From Celoporthe dispersa (Eukaryota; Ascomycota; Sordariomycetes; Diaporthales; Cryphonectriaceae): a stretch of 64,000 nucleotides of DNA. Of the stretch, positions 45,456 through 57,978 are shown in pieces. The notes beneath the pieces are model-generated. The model searched no databases and was not told where the DNA came from. It saw only the letters and a list, made by a program, of their open reading frames with translations. How positions within the stretch are numbered: position 1 is the first letter of the stretch; each line of letters opens with the position of its first letter. The position numbers and the translations under genes are program-made. The stretch lies in contig WAID01000008.1 of NCBI GenBank assembly GCA_016584495.1, positions 1 to 64,000 on the forward strand, in the 5' to 3' direction.

Positions 45456-48266
45456 TCAGCTCTTCGAGGTGACGGTCAGGCCGTGGGCGCCGGTCGTCAC
45501 AATGTGGTACCCGTCCGCGTTGCCAGCACCCTTTGCCGCACGGGCATAGGCCGCGTCGCTCCTGCAAACCTGGTTAGACCCATCGTCCTCTGGTGCCGTG
45601 GGCGCGCTCTCCGCTGGGGATGATGGTTGGACAGCTTACCTATCGCAGAGGACGTCGATATCCCTGTCGCTCAGGACGTCCTTGTCTCCCGAGAACGTAA
45701 ACACCTCGCCGTCCTTGAGCAGGAGGTGGCGCAGGGTCTCCTTGTCCAGGTCCTCGTGCAGGTCCTTCTTCTGGCCGAGCGTCCTGTAGGTGCCCTTTCG
45801 GATCACGAGCTTCTCCAGGCGCCGCTTCGCGTCCGCGCTCATCAGGAGGCTGTCCTCGACGGTGTCCTTGGTCGCGAGGCGGTACACAACCACAGGTCGT
45901 GTCTGGCCGATGCGGTGACAGCGGTCTTGCGCCTGCAGGTCCTGCTGGGGTTCCAGTCCGAGTCGTAGAGGATCACCGTGTCCGCGCTGGCCAGGTTGAT
46001 GCCCTGCCCGCCGGCCCTGGTGCCCAGGAGGAAGAACTTGCACTCGTCGCTCGAGTTGAACCACTCGATCTGCTCGTGGCGGTCCTTTTGCGAGACCGAG
46101 CCGTCGATGCGGCAGTGGTTCCAGCCTCGGAAGGCGCAGTAGTCCGTCAGGATGTCCAGCTGGGTTCTGAACTGGGAGAAGAGGAGGACCTTGTGCCCCC
46201 GCTCGAACAGGGCCGGCAGCAGCCGGTCGAGCAGCAGCATCTTTCCCGAGGAGGTGACAATGGTCTCGTCGAAGCCCTCGCCGTCTGGGAAGGGGTCGTA
46301 GAAGTTCAGCGGAGAGTTGCACACCAGCCGCAGCTGCATCATGGGGTTTCCCAGGGCCTTGGACGCGATCTGCTTCTTTGCGAGCTCCAGCGTTGCGGCG
46401 CGCTCCACCTCCTCGGCGGACCCGGGCGTGCTTGTCGTCTCTGCACTGTCACCCGCGGCGTACTTCTTTGCGATCTTGGCCTCGAAGTCTGCGTCCGAGA
46501 GCATGTCGTCGTCGTCTGACTCGTCAAGCTTATAGGATCCCCGAGCGGCCTTTCGGCCCGAGACTCTGGCCGCTCGCGACGGTGTGCTGGTGCCACTCAG
46601 CTTGGCGCTCTTCGGCGCTGGGGCTCCTGAGGTGGGCGGAGCCTTCCGCTTGTTCGTCGTCTTCGCGGCAGCACTGCCCTTGGTAGGCCTGCCACGCTTG
46701 CGGGCCTTTCCCATCATCCGCTCAAAGGCGTTGCCAGCGGCGGCAGGAGACCTGGCTGTCGTGGCATCACCGCTCCCTTGCTTCTCGACCTGGACGTGAA
46801 CACTGGCAGCACGCGAAGAGCCAGGCGTGGTCTTCCTGGAGCCCGCCGGTGTGTTCGTCGTGCCGGTCAGCCGTTCGAAAAGCTTGTTCTCCAGGTAGGA
46901 ACGGGTGTCGGCGCCCGGGTCTGTGATGCTATTGTACAGGTCCGTCTGCTCCTTGGTCATGGGCGCATACAGGACGTACTCGCGCTTCTTGGGCAGGTGG
47001 TGGGCGACGTCTGCCTTGACCCGGCGGAGAAGCAAGGGTTGGAGGACGGTGTGTATCTTCTTGACCAGGTCGTAGTTTGCCTTGTCCTGGACGAACCGCT
47101 CTGTCCCCGCCTCGTCCGCCAGGTCCGAAAAGTCGAACCAGGTCTCGAAGGCCTCCCAGTCCGTGAAGATGGCGGGCATGAGGAAGTGTAAGAGCGACCA
47201 GAGCTCTTTCAGGTTGTTCTGGAGCGGCGTGCCGGTGATGAGAAACCGTGTTGCGGACGTGAACCTGCAGACCTCTTGAAACAAGCGCGACTCGGCGTTC
47301 TTCATCCTGTGGCCCTCGTCCTGAGACCGTGTTAGCGCGGCCGCACCAGCTGGTCGGGAGGCACACGTACGATGATGATGAGCTCCCAGTTGATCCTGGA
47401 GAGCAGAGAGCTGTCCTTGATCACCATCTCGTAGCTTGTACAGACCACGGGGAACTTGTCGGTGGGCCTGCCGCCCTTGAGGTTGCGCAGCAGCCGGTCC
47501 TTGTGAAGCTTCTGGCGCTCCTCTGGGACGCCATGGTACATCAGGACAGGAATCGAGGGGGCCCACTTTGTGAACTCGGAGATCCAGTTCGAGAGGGTGC
47601 TTAATGGGGCGATGATGAGGTGAGGACCCAGGTAATCCTCGACTTCCCGGAGGTTACCGATGATACCGATCGTCTGGATGGTTTTCCCTGGGAGGCGGGG
47701 ACTGAGGTCAGCTCGTCCGACGCGACTACACCCAAAGATCCAGGCAGCTCACCTAGGCCCATCTCGTCGGCCAGGATGCCGCTCATGCCCTGAGCGCAGA
47801 CCTCCTTCATCCATGTCACGCCCTCGAGCTGATAGTCGCGCATCGTCCCACCGACCAGACACTTGGGCTGCTCGGTCATCTCGAGGTCGTGGGCGCCCAG
47901 GGCCTGGCCGTCCAGCGAGGTCCCCACACGGCCGAGGACCTGGGTCTTCTTGGTGAGGATGTCGGAGAATGCCGCGCTCTGCCTCAAGAGGTCGTCGAGC
48001 TCCTTGGCCTTCTTGTCGCGGTCCTCCTTGGTCACGAGCCGCCTCTTGCGCTTGAGCGAGGCGTTCCGCTTGTTCTCAACCTCGAGGTTGCGCTTGCGGG
48101 CCTCCTTCTCCTGGGCGGCGAGACGCTGGTCGGGGATGTACTCGTCGTCCATCTCGGGCGGCGAATCGGCCGGTGGCGGTGACGAAGGCATGCTGCTGGC
48201 GGCAGGTGGAGGAGAGAAGGAGGAGGATCCGTCAGGGTCCGATAAGGACGACACACTCGCAGGCAT
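45456..48266 (-). CDS. IRC5: SNF2-family chromatin remodeler of the LSH/HELLS/DDM1 (IRC5) type
   Basis: This is an ATP-dependent DNA translocase acting on nucleosomes. The N-terminal charged region is followed by GGTMRDYQLEGVTWMKEV and Walker A DEMGLGKTIQTIG across an intron. Then come LIIAPLSTLSNW, an intron, the DEGHRMKN box, FLITGTPLQNNLKELWSLLH, and in lobe 2 KVLLFSQFRTQLDILTDYC, GSVSQKDR, FLLGTRAGGQGINLASADTV and DRCHRIGQTRPV. It ends SDRDIDVLCDR plus a small last exon (SDAAYARAAKGAG). A single slip near 45950 (four C for five) breaks the frame. The inter-lobe insertion of about 170 residues includes an AT-hook-like KRGRPTKG. LSH relatives act in DNA methylation and genome stability. The orthologous name is inferred from the motif style. 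Confidence 0.85.
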
Positions 48267-49095
48267 TTTTAATTTAATTTTTTAACTCGTCCAAAGGCAG
48301 CAGGAAATGGTCGACAGACAGGAAGAGGAGGGAGAAAGATGACCTCAAAAGCACGTCGGGAAAGGTCCGTTTGCCACAAAACACGGCCAGAAGGGCGCCT
48401 CGTTGCAACCAAAAACCCAAAGAAAAGAAGAAGAAAAAATGTGTATTATTCACGCATCGAAGAACTGAAGAGACGAATAGGCTGGGTATGATAAAAAAAT
48501 CGACAGCGATAAGGCAGCCGTGATGCTCAATCCTACATGAAGATCTCGTCGTGACCAAGCCGAAGAAGAGGCAAAGACACAGTGAAAATGTGGCGATGAT
48601 GGGCTCAAAGAACGAACAAACCCAAAAATACGCATGACATAATCGAGTCATCGCGCGCTTCCCTTAGCTTTGACGACGCGAAATCAACGCGACTGCGCCT
48701 GACACGACTAATTGTACCATCCGCTGCGACGGTACAAGGGCGTCACTGCTGAGTCAGCTGGCCGGGGGTGTGAAAGAAGGGTCGTGGGTCCACCGGGTAG
48801 GCACGAAGTGGGGTTGGAGCTCTTGTTGGAGGGTTGACTGACTGACTGACCGGGCTTCTCTGCTGGGCAGGAAAATCTAGTGACTCGGCCCCGCCACTCA
48901 CCCTCACCACCAAACCACGCAGCCACTCCAGAACCTGAAGCTTTGAGGGAAGGGAATTGTGTCCTCCTCAAACCACCCCACCCAGACAAGCTGTCCTCCC
49001 TCCACCTCCTCCGCCCAGCGCTCCGGAGCGTCTCCCTCCTTCGACCCTTCTCGACAGGCCCAGCAGCAGCTATCTGCCGAAACAACAACAAGATC
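48267..49095. other. divergent promoter region of the remodeler and ARC1-like genes
   Basis: 829 bases between divergent start codons. A (TGAC)n-like ACTGACTGACTGAC lies near 48836. CT-rich sequence precedes the ATG at 49096. No gene is supported. Confidence 0.5.
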
Positions 49096-50300
49096 ATGGC
49101 CGCCCTCTCGTCCCAGGCCTACACCCCGACCGAGGAGGCCGAGATCCAGCAGTGGCTCACCACCTCGGAGCGCCTCAGGACCTCGGGCGCCGAGACCTCC
49201 TCCATCCTCGAGGCCCTCAATACCCACCTCGCCTCCCGCACCACCCTCCTGGGCACCAAGCCCTCCAAGGCCGACGTCGCCATCTACGACGTGCTCGCCC
49301 CGACCGTCACTAAGTGGTCGCCCGAGGAGCGCACCGGCCAGGCTGGCCACCCCAACATCGTGCGCCACCTCGACTTTGTGCAGAACAGCCCCTGTTCGGC
49401 CTCGCCGCTGCCGGCGGCGCCAGGCTTGAGGTCGACCCCGAGGAGATCCTCTACGTGAAGCCGCCCGTCGACGCCCGCGCCGAAAAGGAGCGCCTCAAGA
49501 AGGAGAAGGCTGCGGCTGCGGCCGTGGCCTCTGGGGAGCAGCAGCAGCAGCAGCAGCAGAAGACGCTGGCCGACCGCACCAAGGAGAAGGCTGCCGAGGT
49601 CAAGGACGCCGTGGTCGCTGCGGTCGCCGGCGAGGGCCAGGGCAAGAAGAAGGAGAAGAAGGAGAAGCAGCCCAGGCAGCAGAAGCCGCCTCCCGCCCCC
49701 GCGGCGCCGCCCTCGCCGGCCCTGATCGACCTGCGCGTGGGCCACATCCTCAAGGCCATCAAGCACCCGGAGGCCGACTCGCTGTACGTGTCGACCATCG
49801 CGATGGGCGACCCCAGGGCACCACCGACACGGAAGAGTACGAGGGCCAGGTCGTGCGGACGGTGTGCTCCGGCCTGAACGGCCTGGTCCCGCTCGAGGAG
49901 ATGCAAGGCCGCAAGGTCGTCGTCGTGTGCAACCTCAAGCCCGTCAAGATGCGCGGCATCAAGTCGTCCGCCATGGTGCTGGCCGCGTCCCCAGGGTCAA
50001 GGAGGGCGAGGTCGACGACCACAAGGGCCCCGTCGAGCTCGTCAGCCCGCCCCCGGCGCCCAGGCCGGCGACCGCGTCTTCTTCGAGGGCTTCCGCGGCG
50101 AGCCGGAGAAGCAGCTCAACCCCAAGAAGAAGATCTGGGAGACCTTCCAGCCCGGCTTCACCACCAGCGACGCGCTGGAGGTCGCCTTTGACCCTGCCGT
50201 CGTCAAGGAGCTGGAGGGCAAGGCCGGCCTGGGCAAGCTGGTCACGGAGGCCGGGGGCATCTGTACGGTCCCGTCGCTGAAGGGTGCCACGGTCCGATAG
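49096..50300 (+). CDS. ARC1: ARC1-like tRNA-binding cofactor of aminoacyl-tRNA synthetases
   Basis: The N-terminal GST-like domain (AEIQQWLTTSERLRTSG, SKADVAIYDVLAPTVTKW, PNIVRHLDFVQNSP) is followed by a Lys/Ala/Gln-rich linker, the usual tRNA-gripping middle. The C-terminal EMAPII/Trbp111 OB-fold reads LIDLRVGHILKAIKHPEADS, EEYEGQVVRTVCSGLNGLVP, VVVVCNLKPVKMRGIKSSAM and NPKKKIWETFQPG. In yeast, Arc1 holds methionyl- and glutamyl-tRNA synthetases in a cytosolic complex. Slips near 49388, 49815, 49990 and 50055 interrupt the frame. The first and third are C-run losses. The start context ATCATGG is good. It has no intron. No synthetase catalytic domain is present, so this is the cofactor rather than a full synthetase. 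Confidence 0.85.
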
Positions 50301-50825
50301 ATTATTTGTCTCGTCTCTTCCTACCCAGGAGAGCTAGAGAATCATAGTACATGTACTAGACCGATGGAAGAGCAAGAAAAAACTATCAACTCTTTTTTAA
50401 CATGTCACACAAGACAACTCTGGCCCTCAAATCTGTAGCCGTGATAAGAACTTCTTTTGGCCGTGACCTTCTCTCTTATTTTTTTCTTTCCTTTTTTTTT
50501 AAAAAAAGAATATCTTGCTTGGTTGGATCTTTTGATCTTCTGCTACCGAGCGACAGACGAGCGGCACACAACAAGATCTCTAGGGTATTTTATTGTACAT
50601 GACCGTAGCAGCAATTCTACCCTCTCTGCCCACCAAACCTCTTTATTTTGGTCCTCGTAACGCCATCTGTCCTTCCACCTTTCCGCGCCCCTCCTCCTCC
50701 TTCTTTGTTTTCCCAAACTCTCTCATAATTTTGTTTAAATATAAAAAAACCTCAAACCTTCAAACGCCGCGCAATGCCAAATGCAGATAGGAATCTCCCA
50801 TGGCCAGCCCCGTCATATCTGTTAG
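50301..50825. other. convergent intergenic region
   Basis: Poly-T and poly-A patches lie near 50480-50505 and 50740-50750, as expected for two facing 3' ends. No gene is seen. Confidence 0.55.
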
Positions 50826-53800
50826 TCAGGAGAAGAAGTAGTCGCTGCCCCTCAGCTCGTTGACATCAAAATCCCCTTCTTGGGCACGGTCGGGAAGGAG
50901 AGGGGCAGCCAGACCGTAGTGTGGACCTTTGCCTTCTTGAGGGCCGGCTTCGCGAGGATGGCCTCCTCAAAGGATGTCGCTTGGGTATACCTCTTGTAGA
51001 AACCGAGCGGGTCCCTCTCAGGCTGTGGCGTCCCCGGGTCGGCCGCCTCCTGCGCCTGGGCCTCCAGGTCCGCCTCGGGCTCGGCTTGTGGCTCCGCCTG
51101 GGCATAGATGTCGCCCTCGTCCTCAGCACCGATCGCGTCCGCGTCTGGCGCTGCGCCCTCGAGGATATCGCCCTCGTCCGCCTCGGCAGCGGGCGAGGCC
51201 GACAGGCTGCCCAGTGTAGTCCCGCTGAGGTCCTCCTGCACGACGTCGGTGCCGTTCTCGGAGGCAAGCTGCGCATAGATGCTCGCCGGGGTGACCATGG
51301 CCTCGCCCCTCCGGCGCTGGGCCTCGTCCTCCGAGCCGAGGAGGTCGAGCCTCTGCTTCTCCGCGAGGAGTTCGTCCTTCCCGGTCATCTTCCTCTTGAA
51401 GCTGTTGCGCCACTTCACGATGGCCTTGCCCGCGGGCGAGGCCTGGTCGATCTGGGCCATGTACAGGCCGCCCCTGTACCTCGCCTCGAATTCGGACAGC
51501 AGCCGCTTGATGACGTCCTCGCTGTGGATGCGGATGAAGGCGTCGCGCAGCACGCGGTTCATGACGTCGACATCGGCGGCATGGGTCCAGAAGGAGTCGT
51601 GCACGGCGGCGAAGCTGAGGCCGAGCTCGTCGCACTCCAGGGCGGACAGCAGCATGTGGCTGGCGTCCAGGGAGTGGATGAAGTTGGGCGGGAAGGCCTG
51701 GAGCTGCTTGCGCCGGTTGACGGGGTCGAAGTGGTTCGGGTTCTGGAGGATGAGGCTCTGCATGCAGGTCTTGACAACCTTGCTGCTGTTCTTGCGGTAC
51801 GGCTGGACGACCGGCATCCGCAGCGGGGTCGTCCACACGATCGTCGACCGGCACAGGCCAAGCAGGTCCTGCCTCGTGACGATGTCCTTGGCGCGGGAAG
51901 GGCCCTGCCGCAGGTCGGTGTCTTCGCCGGCGATCTGCTGCAGCTGCTCGGCCGTCAGGGCCCGGCACACCCTGCCGCCGATCTCCCGAGCCAGTACTGG
52001 ATATCGTGTGCCCCCTGAACATGGTCGACAGCGCCTTGAAGATCTTCTGCGTGATGTAGCTCGAGACCAGGCCGGGCTGGATGCCTGTGTCCTTCTCCAG
52101 GGTCGGGTAGAGGGCGTCGATCTGCTTCAGGACCTGCTTCTTGGCGCCGGTGAACGTGACGCCGTACACGTTGGTCATGACGGTCTGCTTGACGACCTTG
52201 CGCTTGATCTTGTCCTGGAAGGCCCTGGCGATGGGGTTGCCGACCTTGGCGTCCTCCACGACATCCGCCCTGACCAGGTCCGCAACCGCGCTGTAGACAT
52301 CCGCGGGCTTGTCGCCGGGCGCCAGGTTGACCTGGCGGGCACCCCAGCTGTCGCCGCCCAGGGCGGCATAGTGCTGCAGGCCGTTGCAGGTGCCGTCCTG
52401 GTGGATGGGCATGGTGGAGACGAACCGGGTGGGGTCGGGGAGTCCAGCGCGGCCTTGAGCTCAAAGCAGGTCGCCAGGCACTGCCATGGGTCTTCTGCCG
52501 TGAGCCACCACCGCCGGCCCTTGAGCGGGTCGTTTGCGGAGTCGTAGACGTTGGCGAGGTTCTCCATGGCGAAGGCCTCCCTGTCCCGCAGGCTGGCCTT
52601 GTCGTAGCCGTAGACGTTGGCCAGGTGGACCTTGAGCCACATCAGGCCGCGCTCGCCCAGCTCCTTGCCCTTGGAGAACCGGAGAAGGCCGCGCACGTGG
52701 TCCGCGCCCATGTGGTTGAGATAGGTCGGGACGGGATACGCCCGCCCTCGGAAGTCGACGTTGTGCGGGAAGAAGAACTCCTGGTCCCGGAAGGCCCTCG
52801 CGATCTCCAGCTGGAAATTCATGTAGCACCGGATGGAGTGGTGTGACATCTTGAGGTTGTGCGCCTGCTTCAGGGCCTTCTGCCACGCCCGGCGGGCCAG
52901 GGGTCAGCGGACGCCTCGGGCTCCTCGGGCACGTGCAGGTCGGGGTGCAGCGGCGGGATCTTGGCGAGGGCCTCGCCCGTGTTCCAGGCCTCCAGGAGGA
53001 CGTTGAAGACGGGCCGGTTGATCCGCCAGGCGGTCTTGCCGAGGACATCGAGCCCCTTCAGGATCTGCTCGAGATCGCCCTGCGCAAGGGCGGCCTCGGC
53101 GTAGAGCCTCTGGTCCTGCTCGCCGGCCTTCATCCTCACCAGGGCCACCGGGGAGTCGATATAGCCGCCCTTGTCGAACTTGGTCCAGGGCTGTGGCTCG
53201 ACGACCATGGGTAGGTGTCTTGCCAGGAAGTCGGCCTTGGGCTCCTTGCGCATCGTCTCGGCAAACACGGGGTGCGCCATAAGCACGCCGATCTTCCTGC
53301 CCCTCCTGAACTGGTGGTTGTGGGCGAAGGCGGGCTGCAGAGACGAGACCTTCTCGCTGCTCTCGGGGTGATCGCGGACCACCCTCACCTTCGCGACCTC
53401 TGCCAGGCCGGAGAGGAGCACAGCGCCGATCTTGGACCTGAGGGCGATCGGCCAGGTCCTGAGCCGTTCCTTGCGGACCTCGGGTGTGGCGAGCCTGGGT
53501 GCGGCAGGCTCCTCAGCCCCGGCGCTAACACCGTTCTCGGGGCCAGCCTCGCCGTTTCCTCCTGGCATGCGCTGCTTCTGCTGCTGCTGCTGTTGTTTCT
53601 GGCGGAGCCACTCCAGCTTGCCCTGGCGGAGCTGGGCCTTGTGGTCGTCGTCCCGCCTGCGGGCCTGGATGTCCTCCTCGGCGGTCTTGGAGAGGTGGTT
53701 GATGATGATGCTCAGGGCGACGCCCTTGTCGACGCCGGTGTAGGCGAGACAGTTGATGGCCGTGAGGATGGTGATGGCGGCGAGGCGCGAGGGCGTGGAC

Positions 53801-55146
53801 TGCATGAGCACGGGGCCCCACACGCAGCGGTCCAGCTCGTCCTCGGTCTTCTTGACGGCCCTCTCGGCCCTCTCGATCTTGGCGAACTCGGCCCGGAGGT
53901 GCTGCTCGAGGTCCTGGTGCCACGTCCAGAGCCGGGAGCTCATGCTGGTCGAGCTGACGGCGGTGTTGAGGCCCATCTTGCGGAGGTTCTCGTCCGTCTC
54001 CCGCCACCGGGCCATGGCGGCATCGATGCAGTCGGTCTCGAGCCGGGACTGGAACTCCCGCCTCTCGTGGAGCGGCAGTTTGGATATGTCGTAGCCGTCT
54101 CTCATCTGCTTGAAGATCTCGAGGGTGCTCTGGATCGTGCTGAGGCCGCTGCCCTTCTGGGGGTCTCGAGGACCTCGGGCACGACAGATCCATCCGCCGG
54201 GGCGACGTCTGCAGGTGTCGTGGCCGTGGCAGGCTCGGGGCCGCCTTCCGCCCGGGCCTCGTACGCGGCACCACCGTCGTCTTCAAGAGACGCGATGTTG
54301 AATTCGGGGTAGTTCTTGGTGATGGCCGCGATGTCGGCGTCGGACAGGATGTCGGTACAGTAGAGCACATCAAGGCCCTGGTCCGCGGGGACCATGCCCA
54401 TGTAGCGCTTGATGAGCCTGGTGAGCCTCGTCCCCGGGCAGAGGTCGTCAGGAGGGATGCCTTGAGCATGTAGGCAATCGTCTCGGGGGTCTGGGGTAGC
54501 CCTGGCTCATGGATATGCACCTCGTACCAGGCGTGCATGTCCTCGGCCTTGCCGACGCCAGGGTCCGTCCTGATACGCCTCAGCCACGCCTCGAGGTACT
54601 GGTTGTTCATGTTCATGAGCTGCTCGGGCTCCAGGGAGCCGACGGCCTCCAGGCGCTTGAGCACCAGGGCAGCCCGCTCCAGCTTGCCGACGTGCACGCA
54701 GGCCTCGAACACGGGCACCGCGACCTCGACCTCACCGGGGACGCCCGAGTTGGTAGACCGCCCCGGGGCGGGCGAGGCTTGGGCTCTGGGAGGATCATAG
54801 GCATGGAGGGTCGAACGACCTGAGGGCGTAGAGCTTGGACTCGGTATGGCCGACAGCGGAGAGATCGCCCACAGCCGTCGCCAGGCTACGCTCGGACAGG
54901 CGAGCCGTGTGAGGCTGGGTGGATGGTTGTCTCCGCCATGGCCGTGATGATCGGGGCCGGGTCGAAAGCCATCTTGAACGTGGCTGTCCCGGAGCGAGTG
55001 GCAAGGAGGGGTAGGAGGAGGAGGAGGAGGAGGCTGTGGAGGTCGGGCTGCCTCGTGGGGGTCGGGCTCTCGAGATGATTAGATAGTCTCGAGATTGATC
55101 GGCCGAGGCGGTAGTTTTGCCTCGACAGATTGGTCCTCACGAACAT
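50826..55146 (-). CDS. RPO41: mitochondrial DNA-directed RNA polymerase
   Basis: This is a single-subunit phage-type polymerase that transcribes mitochondrial DNA. The N-terminus (MFVRTNLSRQNYRLGRSISR) is Arg-rich without acidic residues, a good presequence. A helical N-terminal region follows (AYDPPRAQ, VPVFEACVHVGKLERAALVL). The polymerase domain has FPHNVDFRGRAYPVPTYLNH, motif A MPIHQDGTCNGLQHYAALGG, motif B-like KRKVVKQTVMTNVYGVTFTG, and motif C with SLDASHMLLSALECDELGLS then VHDSFWTHAADVD. It ends ELRGSDYFFS. An acidic Ala/Glu insertion lies between motif C and the end. At least eight slips break the frame (near 54910, 54800, 54440, 54160, 52900, 52440, 52010 and 50873). Since the gene is expected to be indispensable, I take these as sequence errors. 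No intron was recognised. Confidence 0.92.
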
Positions 55147-55881
55147 GTTGGCTGCTCAGGACAAAGATCGAACGGGTAGGCAGAGGACACGAGGAGTGGT
55201 GGTGGTCGTGTGACGCTCACGACGACTCGACAAGAAAGAGGCGCCCTTGATTCATGAGGCAGGGAGATTAAATGAAAAAAATCAAATTAGAACAGTCGAT
55301 ATCTAGATAGGCTCCCCAGGTCTTCTGAGGTAGAGACGGGACGCAGAGAAGCGTTTGTAGAGGGTTGAAAAGGTGGTAAAGGCAACTGTAAATTTTTTGG
55401 CTGTCTGCGCATCGCGAACCGCGACAAACAAATTGGCCGTGAGGACTGGTTTTTGCAAGGGACCGCCTAGGCCTGCCGGCAGAATTCCTCGGCAGCGGGA
55501 AGTGGCATGTTTGATTGGACGAGGGCCGGTGACCAAGGAAAGAGGGAGGAAAAAGAAAAAAATATGACCCACCTGCTCTGAAGTCTTCTCGGTAGGCTCC
55601 ACAGTGGGTTGGGGGTGCGGCAAAAAAAAAAAGTTGGGGTACGTGCTGTGGTGTTGCCGTACCTGCCCAGCTGCCTTACTATGATGAGGTACATACGCAG
55701 GTACTGTACTGTAGCAGTAGTGGTGGCTACAGGGTTCAGGGCCCTGGGATGGTCGCCCCAAGAGCGTAGCAGCCCTCAATTCAAGCTCAAAGTCTCTTTC
55801 CGAGGTCAACAACGTCCAACCTCCACCTCAACTTGAAGAGAAACGCCCTCCTCCTGTCCACGCCTGCCAGGAGCAAGCCCA
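55147..55881. other. divergent promoter region of two mitochondrial-function genes
   Basis: 735 bases separate the start codons of RPO41 and ATP25. It contains an A-run at 55622-55632 and GTAC-rich sequence near 55690-55715. No gene is supported. Confidence 0.5.
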
Positions 55882-57978
55882 ATGGCCCTACAACCAGCTC
55901 TCAGGGCATCAGCGGCGGGCTGTTCTGCCTGTCGGACATCTCTGCTGCGCCTGTTCGGCTCGCCATCTGCTCCCGCCGTCACCAGGACCTCGCAGCTGTG
56001 TCGCCCCTCGAGACCACCTCCTCCTCCTCTCCTGCTGCCGCGAGGTGTCTCTGCAGGCCACCCGAGGCTTTTCTCCACAGAGCAGCCTCCCAGGGCGGGC
56101 AGCGCCGAGGCTGAGGCCAGCCAGGAGCCCACAGGCTCAGCGCAGGGCCGTGACGATGCCACCACGGCAGAAGAAGAGCCGTGGTATCTGCAGGAGGAGC
56201 CACCGAGACATCCAGCTGTCATTCCTCCGGTCCAGCCCCTGCCAGAGGTTCCCGGAGGCACACCCGCCATCCTGGGTGACCTCGTCAGGTGTGTCGCCGA
56301 GGACATGGGCCTCGACGACCTCAACCTGATGGACCTGCGCACCCTGGACCCTCCAGCCGCGCTGGGACCCTCCCTCGTCATGCTCTTTGGGACCGCCCGC
56401 AGCGAACGCCACCTGCACTTTTCTGCCGGGCGGCTCAAGTCATGGCTGCGCGACCGGGGCATCCAGGCGCACGCCGACGGCCTGCTGGGGAGGAAGGAGT
56501 TCAAGATCAAGATGCGGCGCAGGCAGAGGAAGGCAAAGCTGCTGGGCACCTCCGAGACGGCCCTGAGCCCTGACGACGGCCTCACCACGCGCTGGGTGTG
56601 CATGAACCTCGGGACGATAGGCGCCACCCGGTGGACGAGACGGCCTTCCAGGCCGCCGACGGCAGGTTCACCGGGTTTGGCGCCCGCCAGACCGGCACCA
56701 CCATCGTGGTCCAGATGCTCACCGAGTCCAAGCGGACGGAGCTGGGCCTCGAGACGCTGTGGTCCCGCATCCTGGCGCGCCGCGGAGTTAGTACCACCGT
56801 CGAGGACGACCTGGAGTACATGGACGCGGCATCAGACCCAGGCGAGGTGTCCATGTTCGCCGAGGGCAGCTCGCCCAAGACCATGGCGACGCCTGGGCAG
56901 CGCCGCTTCTTCTCCACCGCCTCGTGTCGACGCCCCTCGCCAGCGCGCGGTTCCGGCCAGGTAACGCACCCGCCACAACCCAACCCGGCTGCCAGCGACG
57001 TTGACACATTGCTAGACCCCGTGAGATTTCTCAGCGCCAAGACCGCCCAGCTGGAACAGCTGCAGGCCGAGATCGCCGGCCTCTCCCACCCGGAAGCCAT
57101 GGAGGCACTGGCCCGCCCGGGACCGGACAGCCCTCGCCCGTCCTCCGGAGGTGGAACAACGCGCTGCGGTACATGCCCGCGGAACAGAGCTGGCAGTTTC
57201 GCCTCTGGATGGCCGTGGCGGGGCGGAGGTTGGGCGCAGAGGGCACACCCTGGACGGCCTGCGCGGCCTGGTCCGGGAGCTGGAGCTCCTGGGCGTCGTC
57301 TGCCGGCGCGACCACTACCTCGAGCTGCTGCAGGCCGTCTACCTCGAGCCGGACGGCAGCGAGGTGCCGCTGGGAGAACAGTCAGAGCTTGCCCTCGCCG
57401 TCCTGAACGTCATGTCCGAGCGCGGCCAGCCCATCGTCACCACGGACGTCCTCGTGACCCTCATCGAGGCCCTAGCACGAGCTAGGCCCCAGGGCCGGCA
57501 GCAGCGCGAGCTGCAGTCCGTCCTCGAGGGGTTCATGCTCCAGGCGGACCTGCCCTACGTGGGCGACGCCGCCGTCGTCCGGCTCCTCGACGCCTACGCC
57601 GCGCAGGGCAACTGGGAGCGCTGGTGGGATGTCTGGCGCATGCCGCCGAGATATCTCAGGCCCCGCTCGGCGGCGCTGTACATCCACCTCTGGGACACGA
57701 TGGCCACGAGCCAGCACCAGAGGCGCTGTCGCGAGGCCATCCGGTCGTGTTTCTTCGAGATGCTCAACGAGAACCCGCCTGTTCAGCCCACCGGTGCGGT
57801 GAAAGAGGCCCTCGAGGCGTGCATCAGGATCGCTGACCCGACCGCGGAGGAGATCGCGAGGAACCTGATCGTCCGCGATGTCCAGACGCACGACGCCGCA
57901 CAGCACGAGTTTGTGCATATGCTCAGGGTGCTCAACCCCCAGTGGGCTGGTTCTTTTAGGACGCTGAGCCTCGACTAG
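55882..57978 (+). CDS. ATP25: ATP synthase assembly / ATP9 mRNA stability factor ATP25
   Basis: The N-terminus (MALQPALRASAAGCSACRTS) is Arg-rich and typical of a mitochondrial presequence. A ribosome-silencing-factor-like (RsfS/DUF143) domain follows: DLVRCVAEDMGLDDLNLMDL, LVMLFGTARSERHLHFSAGR and KMRRRQRKAKLLGTSE. The C-terminal half is helical with ELELLGVVCRRDHYLELLQA, TTDVLVTLIEALARARPQG, CREAIRSCFFEMLNENPPV and EFVHMLRVLNPQWAGSF. In yeast, Atp25 is cleaved into an RsfS-like half and a half that stabilises the ATP9 transcript. Slips near 56623, 57140 and 57235 interrupt the frame. No intron was recognised. It is divergent from RPO41, and both act in mitochondrial gene expression. Confidence 0.85.
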
